Assembly: GCF_008039565.1 (NCBI RefSeq)
Contig: NZ_VDUX01000002.1
Coordinates: 62,001 to 126,000 of the forward strand
Origin: Aeromicrobium terrae
GTDB lineage: Bacteria; Actinomycetota; Actinomycetes; Propionibacteriales; Nocardioidaceae
DNA: 64,000 nt
Reading direction: 5' to 3'
Below the pieces are notes generated by a model that made no database searches, was not told where the DNA came from, and saw only the letters and a list, made by a program, of their open reading frames with translations. Position numbers and translations under genes: made by a program. Positions 37,421 through 48,242 of the stretch are shown here, piece by piece; the first letter of the stretch is position 1; every line of letters begins with the position of its first letter.

Positions 37421-39532
37421 GTGAACCGACAGATCGCAGGGTGGGTCGTCCACCACTGGGCCAAATGGGTCGTGCTCGTCCTCTCGCTCGTCCTCATCGG
37501 CTCGATGGGGTTCCTGGGCGGCAAGCTGACGAGCATCCAGAAGAACGACGTCGGCTCCTGGTTGCCGGGTGACGCGGAGTCCACCCAGGTGATCAACGAG
37601 TCGAAGTCGTTCACCAACCCCGACGCGATCCCGGTCGTCGTCCTCTACGTGCGCGACGCGGGCATCACCCCCGCCGACCTGGTCAAGGCCAAGAGCGACG
37701 TCGCCGCCGTGGCGAAGGTCGCCTTCGTCGACGACAACATCGTCGGCCCGATCCCGTCCCAGGACGGCAAGGCGGTGCAGATCACCGCGAACATCGACGT
37801 CGGCAGCGACGGCTGGGACAAGCTGCCCGGCGTCATGGACCACATCGACGACGTGGTCAAGAAGGGCGACAACGGCATGAACGTCCGGCTCGCCGGACCG
37901 GCGGCGTTCGGCGCCGACCAGGCCGAGGCGTTCTCCGGCGTCGACGGCATCCTCCTGCTCGTCGCGCTCGTCATCGTCTTCGTCATCCTGCTGCTCACCT
38001 ACCGCAGCCTCCAGCTCGCGATCCTGTTCCTGATCTGCGGCGTCGGCGCCGTCGGCACGGCCCAGGGCGTCGTCTACCTGCTGGCCAAGTACGGCCACCT
38101 CACCGTGAACGGGCAGAGCCAGGCCATCCTCAGCGTGCTCGTGCTGGGCGCGGGGGTCGACTACGCCCTCCTGCTCGTGGCCCGGTACCGCGAGGAGCTG
38201 CACAACTTCGAGGACCGGCACGACGCGATGGCGCACGCCCTGCACCGCGCCGCGCCCGCCGTCCTCGCCAGCGGCGCCACCGTCATCCTCGGCCTGCTGT
38301 GCCTGTCGTTCGCTCAGATGAACTCCACCAGCAGCCTCGGCCCGGTCGGTGCGGCCGGCATCGCCTGCGCCCTGCTGATCATGATGGTGCTGCTGCCGGC
38401 TCTGCTGGTCATCGTCGGACGCTGGATCTTCTGGCCGTTCGTCCCGCGCTTCGGCACACCGCTCAAGACCGACCACGGCGTCTGGGCCCGCGTGGGTCAG
38501 CGCATCGCGAAGCGCCCGCGCGTCGTGTGGGCCACCACCGTGGTGATCCTCGGTGCGCTCACCGTGGGCATCGTCCAGCTCGACGCCACCGGACTGTCCA
38601 ACAAGGACACGTTCACCACGGAGCAGCCGTCGGTCGTCGCGGAGGAGATGGTCTCCCAGCACTTCCCGGGCGGCGCCGGCAACCCGGTCGCGGTCATCAC
38701 CAAGACGGCCGAGGCCGACGCGGTGAAGCAGGCCTTCCAGGACACCGAGGGCATCGCGCCCGACACGGTCCAGGTGCTCGGCTCGAAGAAGGGCCTCAGC
38801 TACCTCGAGGGCACGCTCGCCGCGGCCCCCGACTCCAAGGCCGCGTTCGACACCGTCGACCGCGTCCGCGACGCCGTCGACGACGTCAAGGGCGCCGACG
38901 CGAAGGTGGGCGGCAACACGGCGGTCAACCACGACGTCCAGAACGCCTCGAGCGCCGACAACCGGCTGATCATCCCGATCATCCTGCTGGTGGTCTTCCT
39001 GATCCTGGCACTCCTGCTTCGGGCCTTGGTCGCGCCGTTGATCCTGCTCGGCACGGTCGTGCTGTCGTTCGGAGCGGCGCTGGGCATCAGCGCGCTCGTC
39101 TTCAAGCACGTGTTCGGGTTCGCCGGCGCAGACTCGTCGTTCCCGCTGTTCGCGTTCGTGTTCCTCGTCGCCCTCGGCATCGACTACAACATCTTCCTGA
39201 TGACCCGCGTGCGGGAGGAGGCGCTGGAGCTCGGCACTCGGCGCGGTGCGCTGATCGGCATCGCTGCCACCGGCGGCGTGATCACGTCGGCGGGCCTGGT
39301 GCTGGCCGGCACGTTCGCGGCCCTGGGATCGCTGCCGATCGTCTTCGTCGCCGAGCTCGGGTTCTGCGTCGCGGTCGGTGTCCTGCTCGACACGATCGTC
39401 GTCCGGTCCGTGCTGGTGACGGCGCTGAACCTCGACGTCGGCCGACACATGTGGTGGCCGTCGAAGCTCGGGCAGAAGCAGGACGTCGAGGTCGACGAGA
39501 CTGCGACCGACGCGGAGGCCGTCCGGGTCTGA
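37421..39532 (+). CDS. MMPL family RND transporter
   Basis: 703 residues with twelve membrane helices in the RND plan: helix 1, a large external loop (about residues 40-180), helices 2-6, a second loop (about 380-520), then helices 7-12. The two matching Asp-Tyr pairs, VDYALLLVARYREE and IDYNIFLMTRVREE, mark the proton-relay helices 4 and 10. GTG 37421 follows GAGAAT by 6 nt. MmpL proteins export lipids, glycolipids or siderophores; no substrate gene is beside it. A C-terminal tail of about 20 polar residues is cytoplasmic. Confidence 0.92.
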   Translation: MNRQIAGWVVHHWAKWVVLVLSLVLIGSMGFLGGKLTSIQKNDVGSWLPGDAESTQVINESKSFTNPDAIPVVVLYVRDAGITPADLVKAKSDVAAVAKVAFVDDNIVGPIPSQDGKAVQITANIDVGSDGWDKLPGVMDHIDDVVKKGDNGMNVRLAGPAAFGADQAEAFSGVDGILLLVALVIVFVILLLTYRSLQLAILFLICGVGAVGTAQGVVYLLAKYGHLTVNGQSQAILSVLVLGAGVDYALLLVARYREELHNFEDRHDAMAHALHRAAPAVLASGATVILGLLCLSFAQMNSTSSLGPVGAAGIACALLIMMVLLPALLVIVGRWIFWPFVPRFGTPLKTDHGVWARVGQRIAKRPRVVWATTVVILGALTVGIVQLDATGLSNKDTFTTEQPSVVAEEMVSQHFPGGAGNPVAVITKTAEADAVKQAFQDTEGIAPDTVQVLGSKKGLSYLEGTLAAAPDSKAAFDTVDRVRDAVDDVKGADAKVGGNTAVNHDVQNASSADNRLIIPIILLVVFLILALLLRALVAPLILLGTVVLSFGAALGISALVFKHVFGFAGADSSFPLFAFVFLVALGIDYNIFLMTRVREEALELGTRRGALIGIAATGGVITSAGLVLAGTFAALGSLPIVFVAELGFCVAVGVLLDTIVVRSVLVTALNLDVGRHMWWPSKLGQKQDVEVDETATDAEAVRV

Positions 39533-39536
39533 GCAG

Positions 39537-39581
39537 CGGGGACGGTGCTCCTAGACTTGTCGCCCGTGAGCACCGTCCCCG
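39537..39581 (+). promoter_or_regulatory. 14-bp inverted repeat around the valS promoter and start
   Basis: CGGGGACGGTGCTC (39537-39550) and GAGCACCGTCCCCG (39568-39581) are perfect inverted repeats. The 17-nt loop contains the -10-like TAGACT (39552-39557) and most of the GTG start (39566). An mRNA that starts inside the loop would lack the left arm; read-through RNA from the MMPL gene would carry both arms and could hide the start codon. Confidence 0.5.
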
Positions 39582-42139
39582 ACAAGCCCGTCCTCGAAGG
39601 CCTCGAGGAGGTGTGGTCCGCCCGCTGGCAGGAGCAGGGCACCTACACCTTCGACCGCAGCCGGAGCCGCGACGAGATCTACTCGATCGACACGCCGCCG
39701 CCCACCGTCTCCGGGTCGCTGCACGTCGGCCACGTGTTCAGCTACACGCACACCGACCTCATCGCCCGCTACCAGCGGATGCGCGGCAAGGAGGTCTTCT
39801 ACCCGATGGGCTGGGACGACAACGGCCTGCCGACCGAGCGCCGGGTACAGAACTACTACGGCGTCCGGTGCGACCCGTCGCTCCCCTATGACCCCGACTT
39901 CACACCCCCGGCCAAGCCCGATGCCAAGCGCCAGGTCGCGATCAGCCGCCGCAACTTCATCGAGCTGTGCAACGAGCTCGTCCAGGAGGACGAGAAGGTC
40001 TTCGAGAGCCTGTGGCGCACGCTCGGTCTCTCGGTCGACTGGTCGCAGACCTACACCACGATCGGCGCCGACTCGCAGACCGTCTCGCAGCGCGCGTTCC
40101 TGCGGAACGTGGCCCGCGGCGAGGCGTACCAGCAGGACGCGCCGACGCTCTGGGACGTCACGTACCAGACCGCCGTCGCGCAGGCCGAGCTCGAGGCCCG
40201 CGACTACCCGGGCGCCTACCACCGCGTCGCCTATCACCACGCTGACGGCCCGGTGTACATCGAGACCACCCGCCCGGAGCTGACGCCGGCGGCGGTCGCG
40301 CTCATCGCGCACCCGGACGACGAGCGCTACCAGCACCTGTTCGGCAGCACGGTCACGTCGCCGATCTTCGGCGTCGAGGTGCCCGTCATCGCCCACACGC
40401 TCGCGGACCCCGAGAAGGGCTCCGGCATCGTGCACTGCTGCACCTTCGGCGACCTCACCGACGTCCAGTGGTGGCGCGAGTTCGACCTGCCCAACCGCAC
40501 GGTCATCGCGCGCGACGGCCGCATCCTGCGCGAGGTGCCGGACTGGATCACCACCGACGCCGGCCGCGAGCTGTTCGCCGAGCTGTCCGGCAAGACCACG
40601 TTCACCGCGCGTGAGCTGATCACCGAGGCGCTCAAGGCGAGCGGCGACCTCGACGGCGAGCCCGAGCCCACGCAGCGCATGACGAACTTCTACGAGCGCG
40701 GCGACAAGCCGCTGGAGATCGTCTCCACGCGCCAGTGGTACATCACCAACGGCGGCCGGGACGCCGACCTGCGCAGCGCCCTGGTCGCCCGGGGCGACGA
40801 GATCGAGTGGATCCCCGGCTACATGCAGTCGCGGTACTCGAACTGGATCGAGGGCCTCAACGGCGACTGGCTGATCAGCCGGCAGCGGTTCTTCGGCATC
40901 CCGTTCCCGGTCTGGTACCCGCTCGACGACGACTCACAGCCGCGCTACGACGCGCCCATCTTCGCCGAGGAGGCCGCCCTTCCGGTCGACCCGGCGTCGC
41001 AGGCCCCGCCCGGCTACGACGAGGCGCAGCGCGGTCAGCCCGGCGGCTTCATGGCCGACCCGGACGTCCTCGACACGTGGGCGACGTCGTCCCTCACGCC
41101 GCAGATCGTCTGCGGCTGGGAGCGCGACCCGGAGCTGTTCGAGAAGACGTTCCCGATGGACCTGAGGCCCCAGGCGCACGACATCATCCGCACCTGGTTG
41201 TTCTCCACGGTCACGCGTTCGCACCTGGAGCACGGCGAGGTGCCGTGGAGCCACGCCGCGCTCTCCGGGTTCGTCGTCGATCCCGACCGCAAGAAGATGA
41301 GCAAGAGCAAGGGCAACGTCGTCGTCCCCGACGAGATCCTCGCCAAGTACGGCTCGGACGCCGTCCGCTGGCGTGCGGCGGGTGCCCGGCCCGGCGCGGA
41401 CTCCCCGTTCGACGAGGGTCAGATGAAGGTCGGCCGCCGCCTCAGCATGAAGGTGCTGAACGCGAGCAAGTTCGTGCTGGCCAGCCCCGAGCAGTACGGC
41501 CTCGGCGCCGACGCCTCCCTGCTCGACCCGGCGCTCGTCACCGAGCCGCTCGACCTCGCCATGCTGCGTCGCCTGCGCCAGGTCGTCGAGGACGCCACCG
41601 AGCACCTCGACGAGTACGACTACGCGTCGGCCCTCGAGGTCACCGAGAAGTTCTTCTGGGACTTCTGCGACGACTACCTCGAGCTGGTCAAGGAGCGCGC
41701 GCGCCGGGACGACGCGTCCGGGACGTCGGCCAAGGCCGCGTTCGTGCTGGCCCTGTCGGTCCAGCTGCGCCTGCTCGCACCGTTCCTGCCCTACGTCACC
41801 GAAGAGGTGTGGTCGTGGTGGCAGGAGGGCTCGATCCACCGGTCCTCGTGGCCGGACGCCGACGTCGACCTGGCCACCGTGCCGCGTGACCCGGCCGTCC
41901 TCACGCGCGCGGCCGAGGCGCTCGCGGGCATCCGCGGCGCCAAGTCGGTGGCGAAGGTCAGCCAGCGCACCGAGGTCACCGCGGTCACCGTCCGTGCCCA
42001 GCAGGAGGCGCTGGACCTGCTCCAGCACGCGCTGGACGACGTCAAGGCCGCCGGCCGCGTGGTCGGCACCGTCGAGCTCGTGCCGTCCGACGACGGCGAC
42101 GAGATGCGCGTCGACGCGGTCCTGGCCGAGGCGGAGTAG
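39566..42139 (+). CDS. valS: Valine-tRNA ligase, type 2 (archaeal-like form)
   Basis: 857 residues. It joins valine to tRNA-Val. The HIGH motif reads [15 protein letters not shown] is intact, and an editing domain lies between. The block [19 protein letters not shown] marks the type 2 form rather than the GTDHAGIATQ type of E. coli, and the C-terminal coiled coil of the latter is missing, which explains the shorter length. GTG 39566 gives a normal N-terminus; TAGACT is 8 nt upstream. It faces the opposite direction from clpX and folC, unlike the usual co-directional order. Confidence 0.95.
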   Translation: MSTVPDKPVLEGLEEVWSARWQEQGTYTFDRSRSRDEIYSIDTPPPTVSGSLHVGHVFSYTHTDLIARYQRMRGKEVFYPMGWDDNGLPTERRVQNYYGVRCDPSLPYDPDFTPPAKPDAKRQVAISRRNFIELCNELVQEDEKVFESLWRTLGLSVDWSQTYTTIGADSQTVSQRAFLRNVARGEAYQQDAPTLWDVTYQTAVAQAELEARDYPGAYHRVAYHHADGPVYIETTRPELTPAAVALIAHPDDERYQHLFGSTVTSPIFGVEVPVIAHTLADPEKGSGIVHCCTFGDLTDVQWWREFDLPNRTVIARDGRILREVPDWITTDAGRELFAELSGKTTFTARELITEALKASGDLDGEPEPTQRMTNFYERGDKPLEIVSTRQWYITNGGRDADLRSALVARGDEIEWIPGYMQSRYSNWIEGLNGDWLISRQRFFGIPFPVWYPLDDDSQPRYDAPIFAEEAALPVDPASQAPPGYDEAQRGQPGGFMADPDVLDTWATSSLTPQIVCGWERDPELFEKTFPMDLRPQAHDIIRTWLFSTVTRSHLEHGEVPWSHAALSGFVVDPDRKKMSKSKGNVVVPDEILAKYGSDAVRWRAAGARPGADSPFDEGQMKVGRRLSMKVLNASKFVLASPEQYGLGADASLLDPALVTEPLDLAMLRRLRQVVEDATEHLDEYDYASALEVTEKFFWDFCDDYLELVKERARRDDASGTSAKAAFVLALSVQLRLLAPFLPYVTEEVWSWWQEGSIHRSSWPDADVDLATVPRDPAVLTRAAEALAGIRGAKSVAKVSQRTEVTAVTVRAQQEALDLLQHALDDVKAAGRVVGTVELVPSDDGDEMRVDAVLAEAE

Positions 42140-42155
42140 GGCGTCGGGCCGGTGC

Positions 42156-42366
42156 GGTTTACCCGGTTAAGTGGGTAAACCTGCACATCTCACGGCACAT
42201 TCGCCGTGAGATGTGCAGGGTTTCCTGGAGATGTCGCGGGGATCGCGGCGGTTGATGCCGCGCGCCTCGTCCTGACCACTCACGGTGACGTACCGAGGCA
42301 AACATGCACTCCTGCAGGCAAATTTGCCTCGAGGAGTGTCGGTTTACCCACTTAACCGGGTAAACC
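42156..42366. mobile_element. Palindromic MITE-like element 2 (211 bp)
   Basis: Bounded by a perfect 26-bp inverted repeat: left arm 42156-42181 beginning GGTTTACCCGGTTAAGTGGG, right arm 42341-42366. Each arm is also close to palindromic (GGTTTACCC...GGGTAAACC). Inside are a perfect 16-bp hairpin (42181-42196 with 42203-42218, loop ACATTC) and a second palindrome, AGGCAAATTTGCCT, framed by CACTCCT and AGGAGTG (about 42307-42338). Its ends match element 1 at 19 of 23 positions. It fills the gap between convergent valS and saccharopine-dehydrogenase-like genes. No coding frame was seen. Confidence 0.65.
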
Positions 42367-42389
42367 TTGCTCCGCAACGGAGGGCGACG

Positions 42390-43658
42390 TCAGCCGAGGC
42401 GGGTCGCCTCGAGCACCATGCCGGCGGCGCGGAGGCGGTCGACGAGGGCGTCGCCCATCGCCGAGACGGGCGTGAGCACGCCGTGCAGGTCGGGCAGCCG
42501 GTCGCGGTCGAGGGCCAGCGTGAGCGCCGCCTCGCCGAACATCATCGCGGTGGCCTTGTAGCCAGGGTCGCCCTGAGCGGCGACGCGCGAGCGGTAGCGC
42601 GCCCCCGTGGTGGTCTTGGTGAAGACCCGGATGTCGAAGTGACCGCGCTCGCGGGACTCCTCGCTCGGGCCCTCGCCCGGCGCGGGCAGGAACCGGTCGA
42701 GCACCCGGCGCGTGGGCTTCATCGCCATGGCGCCGAAGAACGCCCCCATGCCCGCGGCGACTCCCGTGGCGGCGACGCGAGAGAAGACCTTGTTGCGGCC
42801 GAGCGCCATGGTCTCGCCGTAGCGGAACGCCGTGCCGTAGACACCACCCAGCAGGTAGTTGGTGCGGCGGACGATGCGGGTGTTGTAGCTGGCCATCAGG
42901 AACGGGCCGAGGGTGCCGGACAGCGACGGGTCGACCGTGGACGCGGCGACGATCGCCATGTCGCTCGGCTCGGCCTTGCGGTCGCCGGCGGCCCGCTCGT
43001 TCGGGCCGGACGACAGGGCGTGCGGGTTGAGCAGCACCCGGCGCGACTCCTTCTCGCGGGCGAGGTCGGAGATGACGCGCATCGAGTCGATGGTGCCGCC
43101 GGACAGCCCGCCGCGCATCGAGGTGACGACCAGCGTGGTGTCGGTGAGCTCGCCCGCGTCGTCGGCCTGGACCGCCTGGTGCAGGAGGTAGACGCCGACG
43201 TCGGACGGGATGGAGTCGAAGCCACAACCGTGCACGATGCGTGCGCCCGTGGCGGCGGCCTGCTCCCCCACCTTGTCGATGGAGTAGCGGATGAACGGCA
43301 CCTCGCCGGTGAGGTCGACGTAGTCGGTGCCGGCGTTGGCGACGGCGGCCAGAAGGGCCTCGCCGTAGCGCAGGTACGGGCCGACGGTGGTGGCGACGAC
43401 CCGCGTGCGGGCCGCCATCGCGTCGAGCGAGGCGGGCGAGTCGGCGTCGGCCTCGATCAGCGGCCAGTCGTGTGCGGAGGCGGGCAGCTCGGCCCGGGTC
43501 TTCTCGAGCTTGGCGAGGTTGCGGCCGGCCAGGCCGATGCGCGTGCCCTCGGGTGCGTGCTCGGCGAGGTACTTCGCCGTCAGGGCGCCGACAAAGCCGG
43601 TGGCCCCGTAGACGACGACGTCGAGCTCACGCCCCCCTGCCGGAGGAACGGAGGTCAC
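42390..43658 (-). CDS. Saccharopine dehydrogenase family / trans-acting enoyl reductase-like protein
   Basis: 422 residues. The Rossmann start VVVYGATGFVGALTAKYLAEH is followed by GLAGRNLAKLE. It is close to the family of trans-acting enoyl reductases of mycobacteria, which act with polyketide synthases, but no such synthase is nearby; other members reduce small acids. A hydrophobic stretch near residues 280-305 (VAATGVAAGMGAFFGAMAM) may contact membrane. The GTG start is 1 nt after the clpX stop, so it is probably translated with clpX. Confidence 0.78.
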   Translation of the reverse strand: MTSVPPAGGRELDVVVYGATGFVGALTAKYLAEHAPEGTRIGLAGRNLAKLEKTRAELPASAHDWPLIEADADSPASLDAMAARTRVVATTVGPYLRYGEALLAAVANAGTDYVDLTGEVPFIRYSIDKVGEQAAATGARIVHGCGFDSIPSDVGVYLLHQAVQADDAGELTDTTLVVTSMRGGLSGGTIDSMRVISDLAREKESRRVLLNPHALSSGPNERAAGDRKAEPSDMAIVAASTVDPSLSGTLGPFLMASYNTRIVRRTNYLLGGVYGTAFRYGETMALGRNKVFSRVAATGVAAGMGAFFGAMAMKPTRRVLDRFLPAPGEGPSEESRERGHFDIRVFTKTTTGARYRSRVAAQGDPGYKATAMMFGEAALTLALDRDRLPDLHGVLTPVSAMGDALVDRLRAAGMVLEATRLG

Positions 43659-43659
43659 G

Positions 43660-44934
<1,275 letters not shown>

Positions 44935-45015
44935 GGGTCATCCCCTCTCAGACAGGACCGTCGGTGCCAGCGTCACCCTGATCACAGTACCGGCGAAGCC
45001 GGTCTGCGTCGCGGG

Positions 45016-45618
45016 TCATGCAGGAGTCGTCTTCAGCGTGTCGAAGACCTGGTCGATCAGGCCGTACTCCACCGCCTGCTCGGCCGTGAGGATCTTGTCT
45101 CGCTCGACGTCACGGCTGATCTCGTCGGTGGACTTGCCGGTGGCCTCGGCGATCATCGACTCCAGCAGCTCGCGCATGCGGATGATCTCGTTGGCCTGGA
45201 TCTCCAGGTCGGAGATCTGACCGCCGGTGCCCTCGGTGTAGGGCTGGTGGATCAGGATGCGGCTGTTGGGCAGCGCGTACCGCTTGCCGGGGGCGCCGGC
45301 GGCCAGCAGCACGGCCGCGGCGGAGGCCGCCTGGCCGAGGCAGACCGTCTGCACGTCGGGCTTGAGGTAGCGCATCGTGTCGTAGATGGCCGTCATCGCC
45401 GTGAACGAGCCGCCCGGGCTGTTGATGTACAGCTGGATGTCGCGGTCGGGGTCCATCTGCTGCAGGCACAGCAGCTGGGCCATGACGGCGTTGGCGACGT
45501 CGTCGCTGATGGGCGTGCCGACGAAGATGATGCGGTCCTCGAACAGCTTGGCGTAGGGGTCGATGCGCCGGAACCCGTAGGACGTGCGCTCCTCCCACTG
45601 CGGGATGTAGTAGCTCAC
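45016..45618 (-). CDS. clpP2: ATP-dependent Clp protease proteolytic subunit 2
   Basis: 200 residues. The nucleophile serine is in [12 protein letters not shown] and the histidine in [10 protein letters not shown]. In actinobacteria ClpP1 and ClpP2 form a two-ring hetero-complex that ClpX or ClpC1 binds. GTG 45618 overlaps the clpP1 stop by GTGA and gives the standard [11 protein letters not shown] start. Confidence 0.96.
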   Translation of the reverse strand: MSYYIPQWEERTSYGFRRIDPYAKLFEDRIIFVGTPISDDVANAVMAQLLCLQQMDPDRDIQLYINSPGGSFTAMTAIYDTMRYLKPDVQTVCLGQAASAAAVLLAAGAPGKRYALPNSRILIHQPYTEGTGGQISDLEIQANEIIRMRELLESMIAEATGKSTDEISRDVERDKILTAEQAVEYGLIDQVFDTLKTTPA

Positions 45619-46220
45619 TTGACGTCTCCTGCGCTCGCGACCACGTGGTCGATGAAGCCGTACTCCTTGGCCTCGGTCGGCGTGAACCACCGATCGCGGT
45701 CGGAGTCGATCTCGATCTGCTCGAGGGTCTGGCCGGTGTGGTGGGCCTGCAGCTCGTTCAGCTGCTTCTTCAGCAGCAGGCTCTGCTCGGCCTGGATCTT
45801 GATGTCGGACGCGGAGCCCCCGATGCCGCCAGACGGCTGGTGCATCATGATGCGCGCGTGCGGCAGGGCGTACCGCTTGCCCTTGGTGCCCGCGGCCAGC
45901 AGGAACTGGCCCATGGAGGCGGCCAGGCCCATGCCGACGGTGACGACGTCGTTCGGGATGAACTGCATGGTGTCGTAGATCGCCATGCCGGAGTCGACGG
46001 AGCCGCCGGGCGAGTTGATGTACAGGAAGATGTCGGCCTTGTCGTCCTCGGCGTTGAGCAGGAGCATCTGCGCGCAGATCGCGTTGGCGTTCTGGTCGCG
46101 CACCTCCGAGCCCAGGAAGACGATGCGCTCGCTGAGCAGCCGCTGGTAGATGTGGCCGTCGAGGTCCTGCGGGTTGAGGTCGCCGGCCGCCATGCGGGGG
46201 GCGGGGTTCTCTGTGTTCAC
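45615..46220 (-). CDS. clpP1: ATP-dependent Clp protease proteolytic subunit 1
   Basis: 201 residues. Serine in [13 protein letters not shown], histidine in [23 protein letters not shown] 46220 is preceded by TAGGGT (46233-46228), 7 nt away, so a leaderless mRNA is likely; the remaining codons upstream in the frame are not family-like. It is the first gene of clpP1-clpP2-clpX. Confidence 0.96.
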   Translation of the reverse strand: MNTENPAPRMAAGDLNPQDLDGHIYQRLLSERIVFLGSEVRDQNANAICAQMLLLNAEDDKADIFLYINSPGGSVDSGMAIYDTMQFIPNDVVTVGMGLAASMGQFLLAAGTKGKRYALPHARIMMHQPSGGIGGSASDIKIQAEQSLLLKKQLNELQAHHTGQTLEQIEIDSDRDRWFTPTEAKEYGFIDHVVASAGDVK

Positions 46221-46303
46221 GTCCTCGACCCTAGACGGCGGATGACGGCGACACACGCGATGACACCGTCTGTTCGCTGACGGCAGATTCAGCGCCGAAG
46301 GGC

Positions 46304-46777
46304 TCAGGCGCGCTCGGCCTCGGCCTTGATCCGCTCGAGCGTGGACTTCATGCCGGCGAGCAGCTCGACGTCGTGCTCGGCGATGCCGCCCAGCGCGAGC
46401 GCCGCCGTCACCTGGGACGCGATCGTGCGCTTGCCGCCCTTCAGCTCACGGCGCTCGACGACCTTGGTGCCGCCGTCGACGGGCTCGAGGTCGTAGGACC
46501 ACTGGGCGCCCGGTCCGTAGACGTAGAACGCGATGCGCTTCTCCGGGACGAACTCGACGACGCGGCTCGCGGTGGGCCAGACGAAGCCCTTGCGCTTGTT
46601 CAGGTTGAGGCTGCGCGTGCCGACGCCGACCTCACCGCCGAAGAACTTCTGCTTCCAGGTCTCCGGGCTCCACTCGTTCATGCGGCGCTGGTCGGAGACG
46701 ACCGCCCACACGGCGGACGGCGGCGCGTCGACGTGGATGCTGGCCTCGAGGGGCGCGACAGGGGTCTTGCGGCTCAT
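46304..46777 (-). CDS. SRPBCC (polyketide cyclase/START-like) family protein
   Basis: 157 residues with the helix-grip blocks [16 protein letters not shown] and MNEWSPE near the start. Members bind hydrophobic ligands. ATG 46777 has GGAGGA 5 nt upstream. It follows a lipase gene by 23 bp on the same strand, so the two may be co-transcribed. Ligand unknown. Confidence 0.82.
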   Translation of the reverse strand: MSRKTPVAPLEASIHVDAPPSAVWAVVSDQRRMNEWSPETWKQKFFGGEVGVGTRSLNLNKRKGFVWPTASRVVEFVPEKRIAFYVYGPGAQWSYDLEPVDGGTKVVERRELKGGKRTIASQVTAALALGGIAEHDVELLAGMKSTLERIKAEAERA

Positions 46778-46800
46778 GCGGGTCCTCCGGGAGTGATGCG

Positions 46801-48039
46801 TCAGGCCTGGGTGGCCGACGCGGGCAGCTGGCGCGGGTTGCTCTGGCGGGCGTTCAGCCACTCGACCAGCCAGTCCGCGACGCGCGGGTGGCTGAGCAGG
46901 GCGAAGTGGTGGGCGCTCGGGATGTACTCGAACCGGGCACCCTCGACCACGGGGCCGGAGCGGCCGACGCCGGTGGCCGAGGAGAAGTGCACGAGGACGT
47001 CGCCGAGGACGCTGCTCAGCGGGTGCCGCTGCGACGCGCCGAGGGTGGCCGCGACGAAGTGGTACTCCGCGTGCGGCAGCGGCGCGGCGGCGATGCGGTC
47101 GAGTCCCCACTGGGCGGTGAGGTCCTGCCCCTCCCACTCGTCGCGGGTGATGTAGCCGTGGCGCAGGTCCACGATGCCGGCCGAGCGGGACTCCAGGATC
47201 GCGCTGAACGGCCGCGTCTCGGGCAGGAACCGCAGGACGCGTGAGCCGACGTGGGCGACCTTCTCGAGGCGGGCGCCGGTGTGCGGCGTGCCGAGGCAGA
47301 CGACGTCGCGCACCAGGTGCTGCCAGGTCTTGCCCGACGCGGTGGCGTGGTTGGTGGCCGCGCGGGCGACGAGCCCGCCCATGGAGTGACCGACGAGGGT
47401 GATGCGGGTGACGTCGACGGGCCACGACGCGACGAGCTGCTCCAGCAGGACGTCGAGGTGCTTGCCGTTCTCGGAGACGTGCAGGCCGGTGTTGTAGCGG
47501 ATCATCACCGGGGTGCCGTCGGTGTCGTCGACGATGCGCTGCGAGTAGACCGTGCCCCACGACTCGTCGCTCTCGCACAGCCCGTGCAGGAAGACGACGA
47601 GGTGGCTGCCGGCGCCGCGAAACGCCTCGGCGACCTGCCAGCCGGTGGCCGGCACGTCTGCGCCGTCCTTGCGGACGGCCATGACGATGGCCTGCGGGTC
47701 GTCGAGCATCCGCAGCTCGTCGCCGATCAAGCCGTTCACGGCGGACACGACCTGTCGGCCGAAGCGGCTGCTCTCGACCGGACGGCCGACACCGCGCGCG
47801 GCGAGCGCGCGCACCGATCCGCTGGACAGGCGCAGGAACCCGGAGACCGCGCCGTAGATCGACGTGACCACGGCGTCGTGCAGGGACTCGGGGACCTTGC
47901 CGCCGACGACCCGGGTCGCCCCGAACGCGCGCCTGGCCACCGCCTGGTGCATGTCGCGGACGGTGCCGACGATCAGCCGGTCGACGTGGTCCAGTGCCAG
48001 GGCAGCGACGTCCGTGGTCCGGGCGGGCTCAGCTGGCAT
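46801..48039 (-). CDS. Alpha/beta hydrolase (lipase-like)
   Basis: 412 residues. The oxyanion block FLHGLCESDESWG precedes the nucleophile elbow GHSMGG; a histidine occurs in IPSAHHFALLSHP near the C-terminus. The first 140 residues form an unusual N-terminal extension (helical, with no signal peptide). ATG 48039 starts MPAEPA. It could be a cytoplasmic lipase or carboxylesterase. The SRPBCC protein downstream may bind its product. Confidence 0.82.
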   Translation of the reverse strand: MPAEPARTTDVAALALDHVDRLIVGTVRDMHQAVARRAFGATRVVGGKVPESLHDAVVTSIYGAVSGFLRLSSGSVRALAARGVGRPVESSRFGRQVVSAVNGLIGDELRMLDDPQAIVMAVRKDGADVPATGWQVAEAFRGAGSHLVVFLHGLCESDESWGTVYSQRIVDDTDGTPVMIRYNTGLHVSENGKHLDVLLEQLVASWPVDVTRITLVGHSMGGLVARAATNHATASGKTWQHLVRDVVCLGTPHTGARLEKVAHVGSRVLRFLPETRPFSAILESRSAGIVDLRHGYITRDEWEGQDLTAQWGLDRIAAAPLPHAEYHFVAATLGASQRHPLSSVLGDVLVHFSSATGVGRSGPVVEGARFEYIPSAHHFALLSHPRVADWLVEWLNARQSNPRQLPASATQA

Positions 48040-48113
48040 GGGTCCATACTGCCGGTATCTCGCCGCGATCGGAACCTGACGCAAGCGCGTTTTTCATCAC
48101 GTAAGCACTCGGT

Positions 48114-48232
48114 GGTCGAGTGCCCCCGCGAGCGCCAGCGAGCTGGGGGCGTATCGAGACCACACCCCGAGCGGGCTTGGACGCCTGCGAGGTCTCGATA
48201 CGCCGGGCGGCTTCGCCGCAACGCACTCGACC
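48114..48232. repeat. REP-like palindromic intergenic repeat, copy B
   Basis: 119 bp bounded by GGTCGAGTGC (48114-48123) and GCACTCGACC (48223-48232), a perfect inverted repeat, with inner arms GGCGTATCGAGACC (48148-48161) and GGTCTCGATACGCC (48191-48204), also perfect. It is related to the copy at 7458-7554. It lies 10 bp downstream of tig and 74 bp ahead of the lipase start; nothing else is seen in this 203-bp gap. Confidence 0.8.
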
Positions 48233-48242
48233 TGGTCGGACG

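Noticed and set aside
39500..39581. A T-box before valS
   Set aside because: No T-box core sequence or specifier loop is visible; the inverted repeat is short and overlaps the start codon.
42390..43658. A lysine-pathway saccharopine dehydrogenase
   Set aside because: It has only the family Rossmann domain; closer resemblance is to mycobacterial trans-acting enoyl reductases, and no lysine genes are nearby.
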